DNA of 48,001 nt from CAVQTK01 sp963716455 (GTDB lineage: Bacteria; Pseudomonadota; Gammaproteobacteria; Coxiellales; Coxiellaceae). The notes beneath the pieces are model-generated. The model ran no database searches, was not told the origin of the DNA, and saw nothing but the letters and a program-made list of their open reading frames with translations. Location of the stretch: the NCBI GenBank assembly GCA_963716455.1, contig CAVQTK010000004.1:1-48001 (forward strand), read 5' to 3'. The stretch's first letter is position 1, and every line of letters starts with the position of its first letter. The translations under genes were made by a program, and so were the position numbers. Shown piece by piece: positions 35,198 to 43,632 of this stretch.

Positions 35198-36565
35198 ATG
35201 AGTATCGACACGATCAATCCCGTTAACGGAACTCTCTTGAAATCTTATGCAGAAATGAATTGGCAACAAGTAAATGATATTATCGAATCAACTCACTTGG
35301 CCTATATCCAATGGGCCTCACAGAGTTTTTCCACACGTGCAGCAGCATTAGAGCGAATTGCATTAGTGCTGGAAAAAAATAAGGTTAGTTATGCACAACT
35401 CATTTCTCAGGAAATGGGCAAACCAATCAGCGCCAGCACTGCCGAAATTGAAAAATGTCAGTGGGTTTGTCGCTACTTTGCTGAGGAAGCCGAAAAATTA
35501 CTCGCCTCACGCAGCATAAAAACCAATAAAACTAAAAGTTATGTTACCTATAAACCGCTTGGGATTATCTTCGCGATTATGCCTTGGAATTATCCTTTTT
35601 GGCAGGTATTTCGTTTTGCTGCACCTACATTAATGGCAGGAAATGGCGTCTTATTAAACCATGCTCCTATCACTACTGGAACAGGATTAGCTATTGAAAA
35701 TTTATGTCGAGAAGCAAACTTGCCAGAAAATTTATTTCGCACTTTAATTATCGATCATCAAACTGCTGCGAAGGTTATTCATCATCCTAAAGTGAGTGGG
35801 GTTACTCTTACAGGAAGCCCACGTGCAGGACGTATCGTCGGCAGCGAAGCAGCTCAGGCTTTAAAAAAAGTGGTATTAGAATTGGGCGGAAGTGATCCAT
35901 ACATAATCTTGGAAGATGCGGATTTAGATGCTGCAGCCTCAACCTGCGTGGCTTCACGATTAAATAACTCAGGTCAGGTTTGTATAGCGGCCAAACGAAT
36001 TATTGTCGTTAATGCTGTACGCGAAGCTTTCGAAAAATTAATCTTGCAACGTTTATCGGCTTATAAAATGGGAGACCCTTCGGATCCCGCGGTAAAGTTA
36101 GGGCCATTAGCTAGAGCTGATCTGCGTGATACAGTGCATCAGCAAGTGCAAAGTTGTGTACAAAAGGGAGCTTTATTAGTAACCGGTGGGTATATTCCTG
36201 ATCAGCCCGGCTTTTTCTACCCCCCTACTGTACTAAAAAATATTAAACCCGGCATGCCCGCTATGGAGGAAGAAATTTTTGGACCCGTTATAGCTTTAAT
36301 TGATGCAAAAGATGCAGATGAAGCTATACAAATTGCTAATAATAGCTCTTATGGATTAGCAGCCTCCATTTTCACTCAAAACATCGCTCTGGGTGAATCT
36401 ATAGCCGCAGATAAAATCCAGGCTGGCGCCTGCTACGTGAATGATTATGTTGCCTCAGACCCACGCTTACCTTTTGGAGGAATTAAGCATTCAGGATTTG
36501 GCCGCGAGTTATCTGCAGAAGGGATCAGGGAATTTACTAATATAAAAACTATTTGTATTAAATAA
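35198..36565 (+). CDS. NAD(P)-dependent aldehyde dehydrogenase, succinate-semialdehyde type
   Basis: A 455-aa ALDH-family enzyme. The catalytic Glu is in LELGGSDPY and the Cys in NSGQVCIAAKR; the cofactor region MPWNYPFWQ and GSPRAG are intact, and so is the EEEIFGPV motif. The short N-terminus and sequence fit the Sad/GabD-like succinate-semialdehyde dehydrogenases, oxidising succinate semialdehyde to succinate. It is probably cotranscribed with the MHS carrier, which might import a related substrate (inference). Confidence 0.87.
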   Translation: MSIDTINPVNGTLLKSYAEMNWQQVNDIIESTHLAYIQWASQSFSTRAAALERIALVLEKNKVSYAQLISQEMGKPISASTAEIEKCQWVCRYFAEEAEKLLASRSIKTNKTKSYVTYKPLGIIFAIMPWNYPFWQVFRFAAPTLMAGNGVLLNHAPITTGTGLAIENLCREANLPENLFRTLIIDHQTAAKVIHHPKVSGVTLTGSPRAGRIVGSEAAQALKKVVLELGGSDPYIILEDADLDAAASTCVASRLNNSGQVCIAAKRIIVVNAVREAFEKLILQRLSAYKMGDPSDPAVKLGPLARADLRDTVHQQVQSCVQKGALLVTGGYIPDQPGFFYPPTVLKNIKPGMPAMEEEIFGPVIALIDAKDADEAIQIANNSSYGLAASIFTQNIALGESIAADKIQAGACYVNDYVASDPRLPFGGIKHSGFGRELSAEGIREFTNIKTICIK

Positions 36566-36739
36566 AAAATTGAGGAAAAAGCGGGATATTAACGTAAATT
36601 GCATGCCATTACTGTCAGTTTTATAAAAAACTAAATTTATATTTCATTTTTTCTTACTATTCTGATAATGTTAATTGACCTCTTTTCAAATTTCGTATTA
36701 GCGCACACCAGAAACAAGATGTTCACTGGAAGAAGCAGC

Positions 36740-37579
36740 CTATTCTTGTCTAGGTATTTCCTTTTCGCCAAATAAAATATCTAGCTCCGAAACTGGATTG
36801 CCGCGGCAATCTAGAAATATAGAAAAACGGGATTGCTAGCGAAAGTTAGTGTGCTTTGTGAGAAAGGGATGGTCTTGTTTTACTTCCTTCAAAGAATTCA
36901 CATCCAGATGTTTTTCCAGATTAAAACTGAGTGTTTTGGGAAAACGTTTACATTTTCTTACAGAATAGCGCATTTCTGGATAAGTATTAATGATAGGGAA
37001 TTTTTTTTTCCAGAATCGATCAAATTCCTGCAGAGTCATGACCTTATTAAGCCATAGATCGATAATAAGGGTATCGGAATTCCAACGCTTATAGTCGCCG
37101 ACCTGAATACTTGGATCTCTGCCCAGGACCAAAAAATAATGCTCCATAGGCGCCATAAAATTCATCACTTCCAACGGTTGATTAGTAATAAATTCTTTAT
37201 TCTCCATGACATATTTCAATCCAAAACAACACATTTCCGCACAATTCGCCGCCATAGCACTCGCAGAAAAGGTAGCTTCTCGATGATGAAACTGACGCAG
37301 CTTTTCTCGATAATCCTGGTTTTTATCTTCCAGCATCATCATTAAATTCTCTTGGCGATATTCAAAGATACGCTCATTCCTTAATTTTTTTAAAGGCACA
37401 TCAACTAATGCTTCCACGAACGTTGTCGTTCTTTTCTAAAAAATAATGATTTATTAATAAATACACGGTCATCAAAAACAGATTTAGAGCGGGATAACGG
37501 CTGAATATTGGCCGAGCCTAAAAAATAAGTATCTGTAATGATTTTAAGAATTTTCGGCAACTTGTTTCGAATTTGGCAT
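36740..37579 (-). pseudogene. orphan protein with a papain-like Cys-His-Asp pattern, decayed
   Basis: The largest intact frame (37417-36836, GTG start, 193 aa) has NCAEMCCFGL (Cys59), EHYFLVLG (His93) and DTLIIDLW (Asp120): the order and spacing of a papain-fold Cys-His-Asp triad, as in several secreted effectors. Upstream, another frame reads protein-like (KILKIITDTYFLGSANIQP, later FDDRVFINKSLFFRK) up to the GTG, and before it an ATG at 37579 opens MPNSKQVA; single-base changes would join them. Downstream the frame continues after the TAG at 36836-36838 as QSRFSIFLDCRGNPVSEL to a TAG at 36740. So a protein of about 280 aa with two frameshifts and one nonsense codon is likely. Family not identified; catalytic role inferred. 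Confidence 0.5.
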
Positions 37580-37707
37580 TTCTATACTGCTATGTTTATT
37601 TATCTCCTACCAGTATAACTAGTCAATATTAAAACATTATTAATCTTAAGCCTCGAAAGATTTTGGAAAGAACTCTAATAAATCGCCAGCCACTCAACGC
37701 GGGTTTT

Positions 37708-38502
37708 TTATACCGCGATGGGTGCGGAAATAGCTGGCTGGGGATTGTAGTGTAAAAATTCGACATCGCCAAATTGATAATCGAATAATGAGGCGGGTTT
37801 ACGACAAAAGTGTAATATAGGCGGAGAATGGGGTACGCGTTGCAGCTGCTGTAGCACTTGCTGCATATGATTTAGATAGATGTGACAATCTCCTCCTGAC
37901 CAAATAAATTCACCAACGGTTAAGTCACATTGTTGAGCAATCATGTGAGTTAGCAGAGAATAAGAAGCAATATTAAAGGGCACACCTAAAAACACATCCG
38001 CTGAACGCTGCGTTAACTTGCAAGATAATCGTCCTTGGGAAACATAAAATTGAAATAATAAGTGACAAGGAGGCAAAGCCATTTGCTTTAGCTCTCCCAC
38101 ATTCCAAGCGCTGACAATTAAACGTCGTGAATCTGGATTATTGCGAATTTGTTCCAGCAACTCTTGCATTTGGTCAATAATGCGCCCATCAGCACCCTGC
38201 CATCGCCGCCACTGCTTACCATACACAGGCCCTAATTCTCCCTCAGCATCAGCCCATTCGTCCCAGATTGAAATTCCGTGATTCTGTAAATATTTGACGT
38301 TGGTATCACCGCGCAAAAACCACAACAATTCATAAACGATACTCTTAATATGTAATTTTTTTGTCGTTAGCAAAGGGAAACCCGCTGTGAGATCAAAGCG
38401 CATGTCATACCCAAAAATACTGAGGGTGCCTGTGCCGGTGCGATCGGTTTTCTTCACTCCTTTCGCCATAATATATTGCAAAAATTCTAAATATTGTTGC
38501 AT
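37708..38502 (-). CDS. thyA: thymidylate synthase ThyA
   Basis: Makes dTMP from dUMP with methylene-tetrahydrofolate. Length is 264 aa, the same as E. coli ThyA, and the catalytic Cys is residue 146 in LPPCHLLFQFYV. The dUMP-binding segments RRLIVSAWN, QRSADVFLGVPFNIASY and HIYLNHMQQ are intact. It follows lgt by 18 bases, the usual lgt-thyA order in gammaproteobacteria. Confidence 0.96.
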   Translation of the reverse strand: MQQYLEFLQYIMAKGVKKTDRTGTGTLSIFGYDMRFDLTAGFPLLTTKKLHIKSIVYELLWFLRGDTNVKYLQNHGISIWDEWADAEGELGPVYGKQWRRWQGADGRIIDQMQELLEQIRNNPDSRRLIVSAWNVGELKQMALPPCHLLFQFYVSQGRLSCKLTQRSADVFLGVPFNIASYSLLTHMIAQQCDLTVGEFIWSGGDCHIYLNHMQQVLQQLQRVPHSPPILHFCRKPASLFDYQFGDVEFLHYNPQPAISAPIAV

Positions 38503-38520
38503 TTTAAAATCTCAAAATGA

Positions 38521-39324
38521 TTATTTTGAATGTTCAGCCAAATGACAAGGTCGGTAATAAATACATAATAAAGCTACTAACCCTACTCCAATCATAGGGA
38601 AAGATAACAATTGCCCCATAGTCAACCAACCAAAGGCAATAAAACCGTATTGGGGATCAGGTTGCCGAAAAAATTCTGCAATGAAACGGAACATCCCGTA
38701 GCACAATAAAAAAACAGCGGAAACAGCAAAGCGAGGTCGAGGTTTAGAGGAAAACCACCACAAAATAATAAATAAAACTATCCCTTCAAGAAAAAACTCA
38801 TACAATTGCGAAGGATGGCGAGGTTCTGGACCCGCTAGGGGAAAAACCATGCCCCAAGGGACCGTAGTTATTTTTCCCCACAGTTCTTGATTAATAAAAT
38901 TACCAATACGACCTGCCGCCAACCCTAAAGGAACTAATGGTGCAACGAAATCAGTTAGATCCCAAAGAGATCGATGCAATTTTCGGCTAAAAGCCCATAA
39001 AGTTATTAATACACCTATTAATCCGCCATGAAAAGACATCCCTCCTTGCCAAATAGCAAATATTTCTACAGGGTGGCTCAAAAAGTAAGGTAAATTATAA
39101 AATAAGACATATCCTAAACGTCCTCCAAGAATTACCCCTATCGCGCAGTAAAAAATTAAGTCACTGATTTGAGTAGAAGTCCAATTTTTAGGTTGCTGTC
39201 TTACCCGAAGTAGAGCTAACAGCCAAGCACCTATAAAACTCACTAAATACATAATACCGTACCAGAAGACGAGAATAGGACCTATTTGAATAGCCACTGG
39301 GTTTATCGAAGGATAATTAATCAT
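38521..39324 (-). CDS. lgt: prolipoprotein diacylglyceryl transferase Lgt
   Basis: Inner-membrane enzyme of 267 aa that attaches diacylglycerol to the lipobox Cys of prolipoproteins, including MlaA and the glycine-zipper lipoprotein of this window. Seven hydrophobic segments are visible; the conserved His is in GGMSFHGGLIG and the Lgt signature in GRIGNFINQELWG. It overlaps the AsmA-like gene by eight bases. Confidence 0.95.
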   Translation of the reverse strand: MINYPSINPVAIQIGPILVFWYGIMYLVSFIGAWLLALLRVRQQPKNWTSTQISDLIFYCAIGVILGGRLGYVLFYNLPYFLSHPVEIFAIWQGGMSFHGGLIGVLITLWAFSRKLHRSLWDLTDFVAPLVPLGLAAGRIGNFINQELWGKITTVPWGMVFPLAGPEPRHPSQLYEFFLEGIVLFIILWWFSSKPRPRFAVSAVFLLCYGMFRFIAEFFRQPDPQYGFIAFGWLTMGQLLSFPMIGVGLVALLCIYYRPCHLAEHSK

Positions 39325-41338
39325 GGCTATGACCCTGTTTAAATAAATCTTCCCAACCCTGTTTTAAAACCTTTGATGAGAAGGGTTGTTGAATAAAAAC
39401 ACTCGCTCCAGCCGACAAATCCGTTGTTAATATGGGTTTAGACAACGGACCACTGACTAAAAAAGGAACGGAAAAACCTATTCTATTTGCCCCTCCTGAT
39501 TGGTTTGTAGTTTTAACTAAAACTCGGTAATGCAAGGTTTTATCTATGAGGTTAATATTGCCTTTACCTTCAGCTTGAAAATTTTTTGCTTTTAACAATA
39601 AATCTCTACTGTTGAGTAAACCATGATTAACCTCAGCAGTAAAAGTAAGTTCAGAAAATAAAGTATCTTTGGATTTAATGGAGGATGAATTTTTGGAGTG
39701 TGAAAACCATCGCGAAGCACCTTTTAACGGATGGGTTAGATCTATATTTTGTAAAGATCCATTATAGGTTGTAAATTTCATAGTTCCTTGTAAGGTTTTA
39801 AGTAATGCTGCCTCGGTGTTTCCTGCCATACTTCCGCGTAAAGCCAGATTGGAAGAACCACGAATCCAAGAAGAACCTAACAATTGGGCTAAATTTATAT
39901 TGGATAAATTCATATCAACCAAATAACAGGGTGTTGCCTGACGTAAATCTAAGGTTATTTGACCATCGACCTTATTTTCTCCTAGCTGAGTCTTTATGTC
40001 ACTAAAATGCATAATTCCCGGCTTACCCACTAGTTGGGCAGAAAACTGAGTTAAATTGATTCCATGAAATATAAATTGGTCAATAGCCAAAACTCCTTCC
40101 AGTCTAGATGTAGCTGGCGAAGGTGCAGCCAAAGGTGAAGGGCCTGTGCCTAAAAGATTGGTGGGGGGTGATTCAGGCTTCTGCTTCTCCTTAATATTTT
40201 CAATCCCTTCAATAAAGGGTAAATAATTATCTAAATTTAATGTAGAGAGTTTTAGATTAAAATTACACAAAAAATTGGGCAGTCCTTTACAGTCTACATT
40301 TCCACCTATAGCAGTGTCATCCACCCTAGCCTGCAAGGAATTGAATAGCCATGAATTGTTAGTTATTTGAAATTGAGTGTTAAGATCAAGGTTTCTTAGA
40401 ATACTAGAATTGGCATCTTTGAGATTTAAAAAATACCTCGCTGGAAGCCAATCACGCAAATTTGGCAAAGAGACTTCAACTTTACCAATCCAGGAAGGAT
40501 TGTGCCAAATCTGTTTACCGCTAATATTACCTATGACTTGTAAAGCATCGCTGTTTACTCTTAACTTATCTACAATAAGATTTTCTTTGGCAACATTTAA
40601 ATTAACATCACCCAATAAAGAAAAGCTTTTGTTTAACCACTGCGTATCTAAAACTATATTCCTCGCACGATATTGGGTATTTCTAAAATCTAACTGCATA
40701 TCACCTTTTGCATTAACTTGTAAGTCTAATAACCTGAGATGATTAGCCTGTAACTGAAACTGAGTATTTACCGCTAGCCAATTAGTGGATTGTATTTGTT
40801 TACTATGCCATTGCAAATTATCTATATCCCATGTTTGCTGTTCATTCTTGTCCCACCAACGAATATGTCCATCTATTACTTCAATTTCTGTAAAAGGCAA
40901 TGTATGCGCAACCGAAGTAGAAGACTTTGAAGAAGAGATGGGACTTCTATCAGGAAAACTGCTTTTATTAAATTGCATTCGGTCAGGATAAATGTCTAAA
41001 TTCATCCGATAAAGGATTAATTTTTCAATCTCTACTTTTCTTGACAACAAGGGCAACCATTTTATCGATAACATCACATTGTCTATTTTTGCAAAAGGTT
41101 GGATATCATCTTCTGATGCGCTTAATTCAACTTCATCTAAACTGATGTGCAATGGAAACCAAGACCAGTGAATTTTGCCATTAATTTGTAAAGACTGCCC
41201 TGTTTGCATCGATATCCAAGCAACTGCTTGTTTTTTTATAGTCTCTGAATTAATTCCATTAACAATAATTAGAATGCTGCCTAACAATAAAAGACTGAGT
41301 ACTACAATACTGATTCCTATTATTTTTAAATATTTCAT
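39317..41338 (-). CDS. AsmA-family outer-membrane biogenesis protein
   Basis: A 673-aa protein with one N-terminal membrane helix (residues about 7-28) and a long beta-rich periplasmic part. The start region INSETIKKQAVAWISMQTGQ and the DNVMLSIKWLPLLSRKVEIEKL segment are typical AsmA N-terminal domain, and the C-terminal LTLRG/NLIDKTLHYRVLVKT region matches the AsmA C-terminal domain. AsmA-like proteins are thought to act as bridges moving phospholipid to the outer membrane. The gene overlaps bufC by four bases (ATGA) and lgt by eight, so it is coupled to both. Confidence 0.85.
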   Translation of the reverse strand: MKYLKIIGISIVVLSLLLLGSILIIVNGINSETIKKQAVAWISMQTGQSLQINGKIHWSWFPLHISLDEVELSASEDDIQPFAKIDNVMLSIKWLPLLSRKVEIEKLILYRMNLDIYPDRMQFNKSSFPDRSPISSSKSSTSVAHTLPFTEIEVIDGHIRWWDKNEQQTWDIDNLQWHSKQIQSTNWLAVNTQFQLQANHLRLLDLQVNAKGDMQLDFRNTQYRARNIVLDTQWLNKSFSLLGDVNLNVAKENLIVDKLRVNSDALQVIGNISGKQIWHNPSWIGKVEVSLPNLRDWLPARYFLNLKDANSSILRNLDLNTQFQITNNSWLFNSLQARVDDTAIGGNVDCKGLPNFLCNFNLKLSTLNLDNYLPFIEGIENIKEKQKPESPPTNLLGTGPSPLAAPSPATSRLEGVLAIDQFIFHGINLTQFSAQLVGKPGIMHFSDIKTQLGENKVDGQITLDLRQATPCYLVDMNLSNINLAQLLGSSWIRGSSNLALRGSMAGNTEAALLKTLQGTMKFTTYNGSLQNIDLTHPLKGASRWFSHSKNSSSIKSKDTLFSELTFTAEVNHGLLNSRDLLLKAKNFQAEGKGNINLIDKTLHYRVLVKTTNQSGGANRIGFSVPFLVSGPLSKPILTTDLSAGASVFIQQPFSSKVLKQGWEDLFKQGHSHD

Positions 41339-42123
41339 AGCACCCCTACAGTTGCAACCATTCCTTGTTCAATCCAAGCCCTTAGTAATGAAGCTGCGTG
41401 CTGGGCTACCTGTTTTTCATCTATCCACTCACACAAGCCTTCACAAATAAAACCAAATGTATTGCCAGCACTAACCGCATCCAAAGCCCAAGCTTCTTCT
41501 ACAGATAAAGAGACAAATAACACATCCCAATTTGAAGAGCGCCACAGTAGCCATGAAACAGGGTTTGCAGCCTTTTGTGGCTGGGGAGAAACAATTCCTT
41601 GCTGTACTACAGCTTCCCAAATGGAAACAACATTCCAATATAAATCAATACGCTGTAAAGCAGGCTGTAATGTTAAGCGCATATTTTGCCATAAATTAGG
41701 AGGTAAGGCTGATATTTCTTCTATAGAGACAATAGCCGAATCGGCAGCATCAAATAGAGTAAGTAGTGTCCACTCAAATCGAGCCATCTCAATTAAAATT
41801 AAATTGTCTCGATATGGAGCCGTTTGCGTCAAAAAATTTATGAAATGGTTGGCAATCCACCTTAAAGAACGATAAGTTGAGGGATAAGATTGCAAATAAT
41901 CCTGACCTAATTGCTGAAATTGTTTTTCTCCCAGCAAATTCTTGACCCCAAGGAAATCACTTTCTAAAGCTTCCAAGAGTCTTGTGCTATAAGCATTACA
42001 ATAGATCTCGAGACGATCTTGGGCACTAAGTCGAGGGGTTTCCTGGATCGCATTCATTATCTCTTCAGAATTGCCTAATATGTAATTTTGAAATTGTTCT
42101 TGGATTTTATCTAACGAACTCAT
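41335..42123 (-). CDS. bufC: BufC/HvfC-like protein (DUF2063), RiPP maturation partner
   Basis: A 262-aa protein of the DUF2063 family. The N-terminal part (QEQFQNYILGN, then RLEIYCNAYSTRLLEALESDF and FLGVKNLLGEKQFQQLGQDYL) is the family's helical domain; a mixed C-terminal domain follows. In bufferin-type RiPP clusters this protein brings the precursor to the DUF692 iron enzyme. It starts two bases before the end of the bufB frame and its own stop overlaps the AsmA-like start. The gene is intact although bufB is not. Confidence 0.85.
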   Translation of the reverse strand: MSSLDKIQEQFQNYILGNSEEIMNAIQETPRLSAQDRLEIYCNAYSTRLLEALESDFLGVKNLLGEKQFQQLGQDYLQSYPSTYRSLRWIANHFINFLTQTAPYRDNLILIEMARFEWTLLTLFDAADSAIVSIEEISALPPNLWQNMRLTLQPALQRIDLYWNVVSIWEAVVQQGIVSPQPQKAANPVSWLLWRSSNWDVLFVSLSVEEAWALDAVSAGNTFGFICEGLCEWIDEKQVAQHAASLLRAWIEQGMVATVGVL

Positions 42124-42124
42124 T

Positions 42125-42972
42125 TCAAATCCTTTCCAACTTTACTTTGTCTGCCAGTTGGCGAGCATGTTCCAGTTCAATTAATAATTCCGCTAAGTGA
42201 GGTATGTGCCCATCGCGTTCAATCATTGTTGACACATTGCCTAATAAGGCAATTGTTTGAGCATATAAATCCCATACAGAATCCACAATGGCGCATCATG
42301 TGTGTCAACAATGTAATCTTCATATTGAGTATGACCCGCTAAATGAAATTGCATCACCCGATTTTGCGGAACATGCCGAATATAATCCATGGGATCAAAG
42401 TGATTATTATACGAGTTTACAAAAATATTATTAATATCTAATAAGATGAGAGAATCGGATTGCTCTGCCACCTCTACTAAAAATTCCCATTCTGTCATTT
42501 CTTGATTTTTATAGGATACATAACTAGAAATATTCTCTAATAGAATTTGCTGCTGTAGATAATCTTGAACTTGCTTAATGCGAGGAACAACATGACGAAT
42601 GGATTCTTTTGTATAGGGTAATGGTAATAGATCATGTAAATTATGCTGCTTGACTCCAGTCCAACATAAATGATCCGAAATCCAACAAGGCTCAAAACGC
42701 TTAGCGAGTCCTTTTAATTGGGCAAGGTATTCAAAATCTAAAGAATCATTGCTTCCAATAAATAGTCAAACTCCGTGCATTACTATCGGGTAATCAACGC
42801 GAATCTTTTCTAAATCATTTAGAGGCTTCCCGCCAGGCACCAGGTAATTTTCAGTTAATATTTCAAACCAATCAATAGCCGGCTTGTTTTCTAAAATCGT
42901 TTGACAATGGGCTGTACGTAAACCAAGACCAAAACCCAAATAAGGTCGTGGAAAACATAAGTTGTCTGTCAT
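42125..42972 (-). pseudogene. bufB: BufB-type DUF692 (MNIO) multinuclear iron oxidase, nonsense codon and frameshift
   Basis: DUF692 enzymes modify Cys of precursor peptides with an iron cluster. The N-terminal frame gives GFGLGLRTAHCQTIL and WFEILTEN, reaching MHGV before a TGA at 42766-42768 where the family has the Ser of HGVS. Reading on in the same frame gives LFIGSND, WISDHLCW, LLENISSYV, LLLDINNIFVNSYNH-like (seen: DINNIFVNSYNNH), MQFHLAGH and DTHDAPLW, then a one-base loss near 42287 shifts into DSVWDLYAQTIALLG to the end at 42125. Metal-binding His, Glu and Asp motifs survive. Two lesions of different kinds, one a substitution, make inactivation likely. Confidence 0.83.
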
Positions 42973-42990
42973 TTTTGTTTCTCTTAGATA

Positions 42991-43020
42991 AAAAAGCCCA
43001 ATACATACATATCGGGCTTT
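42991..43020 (-). terminator. hairpin terminator between bufA and bufB
   Basis: Stem AAAGCCC/GGGCTTT with a 14-base loop; on the minus strand it is followed by TTTTT, and on the plus strand also by a T-rich stretch. It lies between the precursor gene bufA and the enzyme gene bufB and probably lets only part of transcription pass, giving more precursor than enzyme. Confidence 0.65.
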
Positions 43021-43036
43021 CTTTTTTCATTCCAAT

Positions 43037-43396
43037 TTATTGATTACTTTCATTGGAAGCTTCTGGGGTAGAAATAGTGGTTGAACTTGAATTAGAAGTA
43101 CTTCCACTGTCTTTACCATCTTTGCCATCTTTGCCATCTTTTTTGCCATCTTTTGTTGGTTGTGTAGAGCCGCCAAGTTGATCACAGGCTTTCTTGGAAA
43201 CGGATACATACCCTTTCCCCTGACAATCATTCTTTCCGTTCCCTTTGCCACTGCATTTATTTACTCCATAGCATTTTACATTTTTGCTACTTTCTTTATG
43301 GTGAGTGGCGGCAGAAGCAGAAGTAGAAACCAATGCAAAACTAGCAGCGGCTACTGCAGCAATTCCTAATCCTGTTATTTTTTTCATAGCTGTCAT
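43037..43396 (-). CDS. bufA: BufA-type (DUF2282) bufferin precursor, probable copper-binding RiPP
   Basis: A 119-aa secreted precursor. Residues 1-29 are a signal peptide ending in SASA. The core holds four Cys in the DUF2282 pattern (KCYGVNKC, KNDCQGKG, KACDQLGG), the residues changed by BufB/BufC into metal-binding groups in characterised bufferins. After the core comes an unusual low-complexity tail: a KDGKDGKDGKD repeat and a Ser/Thr-rich end, about 45 residues. The ATG at 43396 has AAGGAG nine bases upstream. It is the first gene of the bufABC group. With bufB broken the peptide could still be made and exported unmodified. Confidence 0.83.
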   Translation of the reverse strand: MTAMKKITGLGIAAVAAASFALVSTSASAATHHKESSKNVKCYGVNKCSGKGNGKNDCQGKGYVSVSKKACDQLGGSTQPTKDGKKDGKDGKDGKDSGSTSNSSSTTISTPEASNESNQ

Positions 43397-43431
43397 TGTT
43401 ATAAACTCCTTATTAACATTACTAAAAAATT

Positions 43432-43471
43432 AATCAAATTCTTTTAATTTGGACTCATAAAGAATTTGATT
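43432..43471. promoter_or_regulatory. 13-base perfect inverted repeat upstream of bufA
   Basis: Arms AATCAAATTCTTT and AAAGAATTTGATT are exact complements around a 14-base loop, 36 bases upstream of the bufA start. On the minus strand a TTTTTT run follows shortly, so it could be a weak terminator for tldD; its place also suits an operator or a 5' leader structure for bufA. No choice can be made from sequence alone. Confidence 0.45.
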
Positions 43472-43632
43472 GACACTTGCAATCCTCCGATTTAAACCCC
43501 ATTTCGCACCTAGATACGAAAAAGACCGAGAATTTGCTAATGAACTATGATATTGAGTTTTAATGATCTTTGCAATGGAAATGCTGGGAAATACCGGATG
43601 TTTATTTGAATAAATATGAGTCTAATGTTTGA

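Noticed and set aside
36796..36838. Perfect palindrome GATTGCCGCGGCAATC and a TAGCAATCCCGTTTTT sequence resembling the end of the 7.1-kb MITE
   Set aside because: The stretch reads in frame as a continuation of the orphan gene (FLDCRGNPVSEL), so both are more likely chance results of coding sequence than a second MITE copy.
41462..41875. 137-aa plus-strand frame inside bufC
   Set aside because: Antisense to a well-supported DUF2063 gene, with no ribosome site and no recognisable protein features.
42766..42768. In-frame TGA in bufB as a selenocysteine codon
   Set aside because: The family has Ser at this position (HGVS), not Cys, no selenocysteine insertion hairpin was evident, and a second lesion lies in the same gene. 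Simple nonsense mutation is the better reading.
43027..43251. 74-aa minus-strand frame in bufA
   Set aside because: It is a shadow of the bufA coding sequence; its Lys/Met repeats are the KDG repeat read in another frame.
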